In this document: one piece after another, positions 17,361-25,299 of the stretch
Layout of the letters: each line of letters begins with the position of its first letter
Numbering within the stretch: position 1 is the first letter of the stretch
Origin: JAJAZB01 sp964244295
GTDB lineage: Bacteria > Bacteroidota > Bacteroidia > Cytophagales > Spirosomataceae
Assembly (NCBI GenBank): GCA_964244295.1
Contig: CAXTIG010000030.1
Span: 1-64,000 of the forward strand
Reading direction: 5' to 3'
Length of the DNA stretch: 64,000 bases
Program-made: the position numbers and the translations under genes
Notes under the pieces: generated by a model
Told to the model about the DNA's origin: nothing
Seen by the model: the letters and a program-made list of their open reading frames with translations, nothing else
Databases searched by the model: none

Positions 17361-19394
17361 TTGAAACGCATCTCTTTCCCGCTGCTCGTCACGGGCGGCG
17401 CGCTGGCCCTGGCCTTCGTGGCCGACGACCCCAAACCCGTCCGGGGCCTCGACATTTCGGGCATGGACAAATCCGTCAGCCCCCGCGAGGATTTTTACCG
17501 GTACGTCAACGGTAGTTTTCTGAAAAACACCGAGATCCCGGCGTCCCAGACTTCCTGGGGTTCGTTCAACATGCTTTACGACGCCAACCAGAAAAACCTG
17601 AAGGTGCTGCTCGAAGCGGCCGCCGCCGACCGCAAAGCCGCCAAAGGTAGCCTGACCCAGCGCGTGGGCGATTTCTACGCCTCAGGCCTGGATTCGGTGG
17701 CGATTGAAAAACGGGGGTACGAGCCGCTGAAACCCGTTTTGGCCGAAATTGAGAAAATAGCCTCGGTCAACGACCTGCTCCAGTACGCCGCCAGTCACCC
17801 GCTCGAAGGCGGCACGACGATTCTGGGCGCGGGCGTGGGCCAGGATGCCAAAGACCCGGACGTCCACATCGTGAGCCTGCGGCAAACCGGCACGGGGTTG
17901 CCCGAAAAAGACTACTACACCAAAACCGACGAGGCCACGGTGAAAGTCCGCGATGCCTACTTAACCTACATCACGACGCTGTTCGCCCTCACCGGCACGC
18001 CCGAAGCGACGGCCCGCAAACAAGCGGAGGCCATTCTGGCGCTGGAAACCAAAATCGCCGCCTCGCACCTGGGCCGCGTCGAAATGCGCGACCCGATCAA
18101 GCAGTACAACAAGTTTGCGGTGAAGGACTTCGCCGCCAAAGTACCCAACCTCGACCTCGGTGCCCGGCTCAAAACCCTGCGCATGGCCGTCGATACAATC
18201 ATCGTGGGCCAGCCCAAGTACTACGAAACGCTCAACGACCTGATCAAAAGCGAACCGCTCGACGTTTGGAAAACCAAGCTGAAATTCGCCGTGCTCAATG
18301 GCTCGGCCTCGTACCTGAGCAGCCCCTTCGTGAAGGCCCAGTTTGAGTACAGCGGCAAAACGTTGAGCGGGCAAAAAGTGCAGCAGGACCTCTGGAAACG
18401 CCGCGCGGGCCTGACCGACAACGTGATGGGCGAGTTGCTCGGTCAGTTGTACGTGCGGGATTATTTCAAACCCGAATCGAAAAAGCGGATGGACGAACTG
18501 GTGGCCAACCTGCGCACCGTCTTCGCCCGCCGCATCGAACGCCTCGACTGGATGAGCGCCGAAACGAAGGCCCAGGCCTTGAAAAAACTGGCCGCCTTCA
18601 CGCCCAAAGTCGGCTACCCGACGAAGTGGAAAAACTACGACGGCGTGGTGATCAACCGGGCCGATTTTTACGGCAACGTAAAAGCCCTGGGTAAGTGGCG
18701 CTACGAAGAATCGCTGGCGAAACTGGGCCAACCCGTCGATAAAACCGAGTGGGGCATGACCCCGCCGACCGTCAACGCCTACTACAGCCCGCTGCGCAAC
18801 GAAATCGTCTTCCCGGCGGGCATTCTCCAGTGGCCCTTCTTCGACCCCAATGCCGACGACGCCATCAATTACGGGGCCATCGGCACGGTCATCGGCCATG
18901 AAATGACCCACGGTTTCGACGACCAGGGTCGCCAGTACAATTACATGGGGATGCTCAAAAACTGGTGGAAAAAAGAAGACGGCGATTTTTTCAAGAAAAA
19001 GGCCCAACTCGTCATCGACCAGTACGACAACTACACCGTGCTCGACGGGTTGCACGTGAAAGGCCAGCTCACGCTGGGCGAAAACCTGGCCGATCTCGGC
19101 GGCATGAGCATCGCCTACGAAGCCTTCAAAACGCTCACGCCCGAAGGCAAAAGCAACGAGAAGATCGACGGCTTCACGCCCAACCAGCGGTTCTTCCTCG
19201 GCTTCGCCCAAATCTGGCGTAACAAAACCCGCGACGAAGCCCTGCGCCTGCGCGTCAACACCGACCCGCACTCGCCCGGCGAGTTCCGTACCAACGGCCC
19301 GCTCTCCAACTTCGAGCCGTTTTACGAAGCCTTCGGCGTAAAACCCGGCGACAAAATGTACCGTCCGGATTCGATTCGGGCGAAGATTTGGTAG
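17361..19394 (+). CDS. M13 family zinc metallopeptidase (PepO/neprilysin-like)
   Basis: A 677-residue protein with the M13 N-terminal domain (SVSPREDFYRYVNG) and the zinc site VIGHEMTHGFDD near residue 513 plus ENLADLGG near 573, both required for catalysis. It cleaves oligopeptides, and is probably periplasmic or surface-exposed because the first 20 residues form a signal-like hydrophobic stretch (ISFPLLVTGGALALAFVA). I chose the TTG at 17361 because no ATG precedes the conserved region and the signal needs it. The end matches family length. A strong hairpin follows the stop. Confidence 0.9.
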   Translation: MKRISFPLLVTGGALALAFVADDPKPVRGLDISGMDKSVSPREDFYRYVNGSFLKNTEIPASQTSWGSFNMLYDANQKNLKVLLEAAAADRKAAKGSLTQRVGDFYASGLDSVAIEKRGYEPLKPVLAEIEKIASVNDLLQYAASHPLEGGTTILGAGVGQDAKDPDVHIVSLRQTGTGLPEKDYYTKTDEATVKVRDAYLTYITTLFALTGTPEATARKQAEAILALETKIAASHLGRVEMRDPIKQYNKFAVKDFAAKVPNLDLGARLKTLRMAVDTIIVGQPKYYETLNDLIKSEPLDVWKTKLKFAVLNGSASYLSSPFVKAQFEYSGKTLSGQKVQQDLWKRRAGLTDNVMGELLGQLYVRDYFKPESKKRMDELVANLRTVFARRIERLDWMSAETKAQALKKLAAFTPKVGYPTKWKNYDGVVINRADFYGNVKALGKWRYEESLAKLGQPVDKTEWGMTPPTVNAYYSPLRNEIVFPAGILQWPFFDPNADDAINYGAIGTVIGHEMTHGFDDQGRQYNYMGMLKNWWKKEDGDFFKKKAQLVIDQYDNYTVLDGLHVKGQLTLGENLADLGGMSIAYEAFKTLTPEGKSNEKIDGFTPNQRFFLGFAQIWRNKTRDEALRLRVNTDPHSPGEFRTNGPLSNFEPFYEAFGVKPGDKMYRPDSIRAKIW

Positions 19395-19400
19395 AAAAGC

Positions 19401-19459
19401 AGCTTCAACGAAAAAGGGAGAAAGGATTTGTAGCCCTTTCTCCCTTTTTCGTTGAAGCT
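19401..19459. terminator. Terminator hairpin after the M13 peptidase gene
   Basis: A perfect 25-bp stem (AGCTTCAACGAAAAAGGGAG... with its complement) and a 9-nt loop start six bases after the stop codon. A T-tract is inside the 3' arm. Confidence 0.75.
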
Positions 19460-19483
19460 CCTTAATGGTTCTTTTTTTAATTG

Positions 19484-19575
19484 CGGGCGGTCACCCTGAG
19501 CGGAGTCGAAGGGCGTGCGGCAGGTCAGCGTCGGCCCACCGCACGCCCTTCGACTCCGCTCAGGGTGACCGCCCG
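19484..19575. repeat. Inverted repeat, GACTCCGCTCA family (copy 2)
   Basis: Perfect 37-bp arms (19484-19520 and 19539-19575) enclose the 18-nt loop CAGGTCAGCGTCGGCCCA. Copies with nearly the same loop but compensated stem changes are at 50621-50706 and 62629-62720. Confidence 0.9.
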
Positions 19576-19582
19576 AACGGTT

Positions 19583-21451
19583 TTACCGACTTGTTGTAAT
19601 CCTAAATAGCTTTGTCGTCTTTATCGGCAACTTCATCCCCGTTCCCAGGAAAAAACCGGGGTGCGGGGGTTGGTTGTAGCCCACGTTCTGCGCGGCGATG
19701 CTGAGTCGGTACTGCGGGTCGTGCATCAGCGTGGGCAGTCGATGGGGAGTGGGAATCGTGGTGGTGTAAATCCGCAGGCTTTGGTTGTCGGTCGTGCGGA
19801 ACACGACTTCCTCGCGCCAGTCGCCCAGCAGGTCGGCGCTCAGGGCGGGGGTGGCTTTACTGCCGTTGTTGGCGGTGCAGCCCTCGGCGTTGAGCAGGCG
19901 GGTGGTGGTGCCGTTTTGGTACTTGTCGATGTGAGTACCGTCGAGGAGTTCACGGCTCAAATCTCCGTCCCACCACAGCACGAAGTTGGTCGAAGGCGGG
20001 CTGTCGCCGACTCGTTCGCCTTTGGTGTTGAAAATCCCTTTCGAGTCCGACCACCACAATTCCGCCCCCGGATTGGCCGGGTCGATGTCGGCGGCCACGC
20101 CCCGGCCCACGTCTTTTCCTTCGAACGTTCCCCAGAAAATCTTCCCCGTGCGGGCCTCGAACAGAGCCGCGCCGTAGCCGTTTTCGTAGCCCGGAATCGG
20201 CGCTTCGTTTTCGTGAATGCCCCAGACTTCGAGGCCGGGACGGCTGGGGTCGAGGTCGCTCACGTGCAAGGCGTCGCCGTGGCGCAGGCGGGTGGTGTAG
20301 AGGCCGGTACCGTTGTCGTCCACGGCCATCGCGCCGTAGATGATTTCGTCGCGCCCGTCGCCGTCCACGTCGGCGGCGGTCAGGTTGTGGTTGCCCATGC
20401 CGGAGTACGGGTTTTGGCCGTCCTTCGTATCGAACACCCAGCGCGAGGTTAGTTTTCCGCCGCGCCAGTCCCAGGCCGCCAGCACGCTGCGGCCGTAGTA
20501 GCCCCGGCACATGACCACGCTCGGCAGGCGACCGTCGAGGTAGGCCACGCAGGCCAGGAAGCGGTCCACCCGGTTGCCCCGGTCGTCGTTGCCGCCGATG
20601 CCGCCCACGCCGCCCCAACCGTTGGTCGGGTAGCGTGAGGGAATGTAATCGGTGGTGGCGAGCGCCGCGCCGGTTTTTCCGTCGAAGACGGTGAAAAACT
20701 CCGGCCCCTCCATAATTTTCCCTTCGGCATTGGCCCAGCGTTTCGTCGAATCGCCGATGACTTTTCCCAAGCCATCCACCGTACCGTCGGCGGTTTTGCA
20801 GGCCAGTTCGGCCCGCCCGTCGCCGTCGAGGTCGTACACCATGAATTGGGTGTAGTGCGCTCCTTCACGAATGTTGCGGCCCAGGTTGATGCGCCAGAGC
20901 AACGTTCCATCAAGTTTGTAAGCTTCCAGAATCGGCGGATCGGTGGGGCCGGCCTGGCTGTTGTCGCGCGCCCGGCCTACCTGGTGGACGACGAGTTCGT
21001 AGGCCCCGTCGCCGTCCAAATCAGCCGCCGAGCAGTCGTTGGGGGCGTAGCCCGGTGGGGTTTGCAGCGGAATGCTGAGGTAAGGTTGGGCCGGAGCGTT
21101 GGCGGGTAGGGTGGATGAGGCGCTGGCGGCCCCTTCTTTTTTCTTCAAAACGGGTCGGACGAAATAAGCGGTGGCCTGACTCAGGTCGGCGCGTTCATCC
21201 ACGAAGTTCGTTCCGCCCGTTAATGGTTTCGTATTCAGTCGGTTGGCAGGCTGTTTCCCCGTTCGGCGGTACAGGTTGAAAGCAATGCCCTCCAGGTCGG
21301 TGCCGAGCAGCCGCCAACTCACGAACACCTTCCCGCCGCCCTGGTAAATGGCCACCACGCCCCGGTCGAGGACTTCCATCACGCGCTGGGCGCGGGCAGC
21401 CGGGGCCAGGCCGAGCAGGAACAGACCCAAAAGGAGAGGTTTGGGGTGCAT
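19583..21451 (-). CDS. Rhamnogalacturonan lyase, polysaccharide lyase family 11
   Basis: Secreted enzyme (signal peptide residues 1-21, ending ARA) that cleaves the rhamnogalacturonan I backbone by beta-elimination. It starts RVMEVLDRGVVAIYQGG and forms the PL11 beta-propeller with repeated calcium loops DLDGDGAYE, DLDGDGRAE and DVDGDGRDE, and the conserved GWGGVGGIGGNDDRGNR and MGNHNLTAADVDGDG. The length of 622 residues is normal for single-domain YesW/YesX relatives. It has no C-terminal sorting domain, so it is probably periplasmic or released by the Sec route. It heads the leftward group PL11, GH105 and rhaT, although palindromic repeats separate the first two. Confidence 0.92.
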   Translation of the reverse strand: MHPKPLLLGLFLLGLAPAARAQRVMEVLDRGVVAIYQGGGKVFVSWRLLGTDLEGIAFNLYRRTGKQPANRLNTKPLTGGTNFVDERADLSQATAYFVRPVLKKKEGAASASSTLPANAPAQPYLSIPLQTPPGYAPNDCSAADLDGDGAYELVVHQVGRARDNSQAGPTDPPILEAYKLDGTLLWRINLGRNIREGAHYTQFMVYDLDGDGRAELACKTADGTVDGLGKVIGDSTKRWANAEGKIMEGPEFFTVFDGKTGAALATTDYIPSRYPTNGWGGVGGIGGNDDRGNRVDRFLACVAYLDGRLPSVVMCRGYYGRSVLAAWDWRGGKLTSRWVFDTKDGQNPYSGMGNHNLTAADVDGDGRDEIIYGAMAVDDNGTGLYTTRLRHGDALHVSDLDPSRPGLEVWGIHENEAPIPGYENGYGAALFEARTGKIFWGTFEGKDVGRGVAADIDPANPGAELWWSDSKGIFNTKGERVGDSPPSTNFVLWWDGDLSRELLDGTHIDKYQNGTTTRLLNAEGCTANNGSKATPALSADLLGDWREEVVFRTTDNQSLRIYTTTIPTPHRLPTLMHDPQYRLSIAAQNVGYNQPPHPGFFLGTGMKLPIKTTKLFRITTSR

Positions 21452-21509
21452 GACTCGTAGCTTTTAGAAAGTGAAGCTGTTTAGCAGTCCTGTTTTTTGG
21501 AAAAAAAAT

Positions 21510-21646
21510 AGCCCTGTTGCCGAGGGGCTGTCATCCCGACGCAGGAGGGATCTCGTTGGCTCTACAGACCCCTTGCCGGTAGTCGAGTGTTCGGTACCCC
21601 AACGAGATCCCTCCTGCGTCGGGATGACAGCCCTCAGCAACAGGCT
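21510..21646. repeat. Inverted repeat, GTCATCCCGACG family (copy B)
   Basis: Arms of about 48 bp include GCTGTCATCCCGACGCAGG and its complement; the loop contains GGTAGTCGAGTGTTCGG, identical to that of the copy at 31358-31457. It fills most of the 239-bp gap between the PL11 and GH105 genes. Confidence 0.88.
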
Positions 21647-21690
21647 ACCTTTCTCAGAATCCTGAACAGAAGCGGGGAATGCCAGAACAT

Positions 21691-23055
21691 TCACCGCTTC
21701 TTCACCGCTTGCAGCGAACTATCATTGATTTCAAACGTAAAATTTTTCATCAACAGCAACACTTCTGCTCCCGCCAGCAGCACGGGGCCGTAGCCGTGGG
21801 CGGCGTACACGTTGACGGGCCGGTGGTAGTAAAAGGCCGGGTCGAAGCCCATGCCGGTACCCACGCAAACGCCCTCCACCTGGCCCTGCGGCGTGATTTT
21901 AGTCGCTACGGCGTTCCATCCCAGCAGCACCGCCGGGGCGTAGGCGAGGGGATCGAGCCAGCCCCGGTTGATGGCCCGCGCCAGCGAAAACACGTAAATC
22001 GCGGTTGCCGACGTTTCGAGGTACGAATCGGGCCGGTCGAGCAGTTGGTGCCAGAATCCCGAGCCTGACTGGTAAGCCGCCAATCCCTTCGCGTGGGCCT
22101 TCAGCAAGTCGAGCACCCGCGCCACACCGGGGTGATCGGCGGGGAGCACGTCGAGCAGTTCGACCATCGTCATCACGGCCCAGCCGTTGGCCCGCGCCCA
22201 GCGAAACTCAGGGTGAATCGCCATGCCCTGCACCCAGCCGTGCATGAACAGGCCGGTCGAGGGGTTGAACATCCGCGCCGAAAACTGGGTGACCTGCTTC
22301 ACCGCGTCGTCGAAGTAGCGGCGCTCGCCGGTCAGTTTTCCCATCTGCGCCAGGGCGGGTACGGCCATGAACAGGTCGTCGAGCCAGAGCGTGTTGGGTT
22401 GCGGGCGGTTGCGGGCCAGGGTACCGTCGGGCAGGCGGAATTCCTTGTTGCTGATGTACGCGAGGTAGTTGTCAATCAAGGGGCGAAGGGTGGTTTTGAC
22501 ACCCCCGGCGCGGGTGGCTTTGATGGCCGCCGCCGCGATGGCCCCGGCGTCGTCGAGGGCGTGGGGGGCCAGCACCGAACGCAGGGGGCTGTTGGCCTTG
22601 GGATCGGCTTCGAGACCTTTCCGAAAATACGGGGTTACGTCGGCCAGAAAATTCAACCGTCGGTTGGTGTAGGTGGCGAAACGCGGGTCGCCGGTGGCTT
22701 CGCTGGCGAGGAGCATCCCGGCGTAGGTGACGCCCCACTCGTAGCTGGTCAGCCGGAAATCGCCGGGTTTGAGACTGGCGTTCGGATCGAAGCGCGAGAA
22801 ATCGGTGATGGCCTGGCCGGTTTTCCGGTCGATCACCTCCGGGGGCGTCACCGCGTCGAGGTAGCCGTGAACCCGCCGCAGCACCCCCGCCACGCTGTCG
22901 GGATGGGGCTGACCGTAGGGCACCGGGTAGTCAGGCTTCAGTAGGTGGAGCGGCGTGTTCACGTCGTTGCTACGCGGCGTGGGTGTTTGCGCGGACAGGT
23001 CCAGCGGGAGTAGCCCGACTGCCAGCAGCCGGAGAAGGAAAAAGGAACGTTTCAT
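21691..23055 (-). CDS. Glycoside hydrolase family 105-like unsaturated glucuronyl/rhamnogalacturonyl hydrolase
   Basis: The start at MKRSFFLLRLLAVGLLP gives a signal peptide. The 454-residue protein has the (alpha/alpha)6 layout of GH88/GH105 with SYEWGVTYAGMLLASEATGD, NTLWLDDLFMAVPALAQMG containing an acidic residue pair, and HPEFRWARANGWAVMTMVELLDVLP, the usual catalytic-site block near residue 290. Such enzymes remove the 4,5-unsaturated uronic acid produced by lyases such as the neighbouring PL11. The family call rests on these motifs; GH88 is the alternative. Confidence 0.82.
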   Translation of the reverse strand: MKRSFFLLRLLAVGLLPLDLSAQTPTPRSNDVNTPLHLLKPDYPVPYGQPHPDSVAGVLRRVHGYLDAVTPPEVIDRKTGQAITDFSRFDPNASLKPGDFRLTSYEWGVTYAGMLLASEATGDPRFATYTNRRLNFLADVTPYFRKGLEADPKANSPLRSVLAPHALDDAGAIAAAAIKATRAGGVKTTLRPLIDNYLAYISNKEFRLPDGTLARNRPQPNTLWLDDLFMAVPALAQMGKLTGERRYFDDAVKQVTQFSARMFNPSTGLFMHGWVQGMAIHPEFRWARANGWAVMTMVELLDVLPADHPGVARVLDLLKAHAKGLAAYQSGSGFWHQLLDRPDSYLETSATAIYVFSLARAINRGWLDPLAYAPAVLLGWNAVATKITPQGQVEGVCVGTGMGFDPAFYYHRPVNVYAAHGYGPVLLAGAEVLLLMKNFTFEINDSSLQAVKKR

Positions 23056-23080
23056 CGGTGAAAAAAGCGTCCGGCGTTTG

Positions 23081-24118
23081 CTACGAAGCCAAATAATTTC
23101 CAATCCCCACGATAATCGTGGAAAGCACCACCGTACCAATGCCCAGCGAAATGGTGCGCAGGGTGGCGCGGTTGGCCCCTTTCCACTCGTGCAGGTACAG
23201 GCCCCAGAAACTACTGAAGGCGATGATGAAGGCCATGTGGAGCGTCCAGCCCGAAAAGCGGTACTCGCCCATTTTGCTGTCGCCCATGCCGTAGAAAAAG
23301 AATTGGAAGTACCAGGTCACCCCAGCCAGGGCGCAGAAAATCAGGTTGGGCACCCAGGGGGCCGCGCCGTTGGTGTAGTCGGAAAAGGTGCGGTTGCGGA
23401 AGTTTAGGTACAAACTCCAGATGGCGTTGGTCGTCAGGCCCCCAAGCAGGATGATCACCAGCGCGGCGTTATTCATGTACAAGGGGTCGGCCCCATACGT
23501 CACGGCCCGCTCGGCGATGGACTGCCCGGCCGTTAGCCCAAACGAAAAGCAGGCGCTCATTACGCCTGAAAATACGGCCACCAGCAGGCCTTTCCGCAAA
23601 TCGAACTCGGCGATGGAGGCTTTCTTCGCCTCCGCCGATACGCTTTTTTCTTTCATCATCCCCGCCAGCCCGCAGAGGCAAATGCCCAGGACGCACACCG
23701 CCAGCCCCAGCATGATGACCTGCCCCGACGTGGTGCTGACGAGTTGCCCCAACTGCCCCCCCCAGATGGGCGGCACCAGCGTACCGAACACCGCGCACAG
23801 CCCGAGCGTGACGGCCATGCCCAGCGAAAGCCCCAGGTAGCGCATCGCCAACCCGAAGGTGAGGCCGCCGAGGCCCCAGAGCAGACCCCAGAAATACGTC
23901 CAGCCGAGGGTGGCGGCGGGGGTTTCGGCCAAAACCTGACCCAGGTGTGGGATGGTAATTGCGCCCACCACCCAGGGGGCCAGCAGCCAGGAAAACAGGC
24001 CACCGATGAGCCAGTAACTCTCCCAGGCCCAGCCTTTTACTTTTTTGTAGGGAAGGTAAAAACTGCCGGAGGCAAAGCCCCCGATGGCGTGCAACACGAC
24101 GCCCCAGACAACGGCCAT
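23081..24118 (-). CDS. rhaT: L-rhamnose/proton symporter RhaT
   Basis: A 345-residue inner-membrane carrier with about ten helices. It begins GVVLHAIGGFASGSFYLPYKKVKGWAWESYW and ends with HEWKGANRATLRTISLGIGTVVLSTI, both closely matching RhaT of the drug/metabolite transporter superfamily. It imports L-rhamnose released from rhamnogalacturonan by the nearby PL11, GH105 and GH106 enzymes. The start is the ATG of MAVVWGVV; the longer reading adds no helix. It is 25 bases from the GH105 gene on the same strand, so the two are probably one transcript. Confidence 0.92.
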   Translation of the reverse strand: MAVVWGVVLHAIGGFASGSFYLPYKKVKGWAWESYWLIGGLFSWLLAPWVVGAITIPHLGQVLAETPAATLGWTYFWGLLWGLGGLTFGLAMRYLGLSLGMAVTLGLCAVFGTLVPPIWGGQLGQLVSTTSGQVIMLGLAVCVLGICLCGLAGMMKEKSVSAEAKKASIAEFDLRKGLLVAVFSGVMSACFSFGLTAGQSIAERAVTYGADPLYMNNAALVIILLGGLTTNAIWSLYLNFRNRTFSDYTNGAAPWVPNLIFCALAGVTWYFQFFFYGMGDSKMGEYRFSGWTLHMAFIIAFSSFWGLYLHEWKGANRATLRTISLGIGTVVLSTIIVGIGNYLAS

Positions 24119-24375
24119 AGATTTTCGTAGGTTTAGTGGATTTCCCGGCAACCTACAAAACTGGCGACAATTCCCCGCGCAGCCTATCCTGTGCCTACCT
24201 GACGCGCCGGGGGTGGGAAGCACCTCGGCAGAAGGAAACCCCGTTGGAAACTCGGCTGATTTTCCAACGGGCCTCATTCAAAATCTCCCTTTGCAACCCC
24301 CAGGCAGGATAGTGCATGAGGGTAGACGGGGTATAAGGCGTTGCTTTGCCAAAGCAAACGGTTCTGATTGTACCC

Positions 24376-25101
24376 ATGCGTCCCTGGCTTCCGGTGTTTT
24401 TGCTCCTCCTGATGACCTGCCAAACTCCCGTTCTGGCGCAGGGTTCGGAGAAAATCGTCGTGCTGACGTTCGACGATGCCATCCGCAGTCAGGCCGAGTT
24501 CGTAGCGCCCTTGCTGAAAAAATATGGCTTCGGCGGCACGTTTTTTATCTGCGAATTCCCGCCTGATTTTGCCGATAAATCGAAATACATGACCTGGGCG
24601 CAAATCCGCGACCTCGACCGGATGGGCTTTGAAATTGGCAATCACACGCTCACGCACCGGCACGTGAATAAACTCAGCGGGCCACAATTCGCCGCCGAAC
24701 TCGATTCGCTCGAAGCCCGCTGCCGCGCCCACGACATCCGCCAGCCCGAAACCTTCGCCTACCCCGGCTACGACACGTCGCCGACGGCCTTCGACGTGCT
24801 CCGCAGCAAGGGCTACCGCTTCGCCCGCGTGGGCGGTGCCCGGCCCTACGCCCCGGCCACGGACGACCCGCTGCTGGTTCCGAGTTTCAGCACCACCGGC
24901 ACGGACAAGCAACGGGTACTCGACGCCCTGAAACAGGCCGGGCCGGGTAAAATCGTGGTGCTGACCATCCACGGCGTACCCGACTACGCCCACGACTGGG
25001 TGAACACCCCGCCGGAGTTGTTCGCCGAGTACCTGAAGTTTTTGTACGATAACCAGTACACGGTGATTGCGTTGCGGGATTTGAAGAAGTACGTGAAGTG
25101 A
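24376..25101 (+). CDS. Secreted polysaccharide deacetylase (NodB domain, CE4-like)
   Basis: The ATG at 24376 gives a signal peptide ending VLAQ; an upstream TTG in frame is less likely. The 241-residue protein is almost only a NodB domain: LTFDDAIRSQ (catalytic Asp pair), GNHTLTHRHV (metal-binding His-x3-His), ETFAYPGYDTS and the last motif VVLTIHGVPD. The substrate could be acetylated pectin, xylan or peptidoglycan; its place among pectin genes favours a plant glycan, by inference. A 257-bp gap to divergent rhaT holds the promoters for both. Confidence 0.85.
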   Translation: MRPWLPVFLLLLMTCQTPVLAQGSEKIVVLTFDDAIRSQAEFVAPLLKKYGFGGTFFICEFPPDFADKSKYMTWAQIRDLDRMGFEIGNHTLTHRHVNKLSGPQFAAELDSLEARCRAHDIRQPETFAYPGYDTSPTAFDVLRSKGYRFARVGGARPYAPATDDPLLVPSFSTTGTDKQRVLDALKQAGPGKIVVLTIHGVPDYAHDWVNTPPELFAEYLKFLYDNQYTVIALRDLKKYVK

Positions 25102-25115
25102 CGATTCCACTAGTA

Positions 25116-25267
25116 ACGATTCCCCTCCTTGATAAAGGCCGCCGTGGAACGGAGGGGTGGCCGAAAGGGGCGGGGTGATTCGGCGGCGGATGAAAGTACC
25201 TGGCTGGCAACCGCTGTAACCACCCCGCCGCTACGCGGCACCCCTCCTTTTTAAGGAGGGGAATCGT
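25116..25267. repeat. Palindromic element ACGATTCCCCTCCTT...AAGGAGGGGAATCGT
   Basis: The terminal arms pair over at least 15 bp and inner GC-rich words (GGAGGGGTGG, CACCCCGCCG) pair as well. It fills the gap between the deacetylase and GH39 genes. Confidence 0.8.
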
Positions 25268-25299
25268 AGTCGCATCACCTGAATCAATTGCCTAACCCC

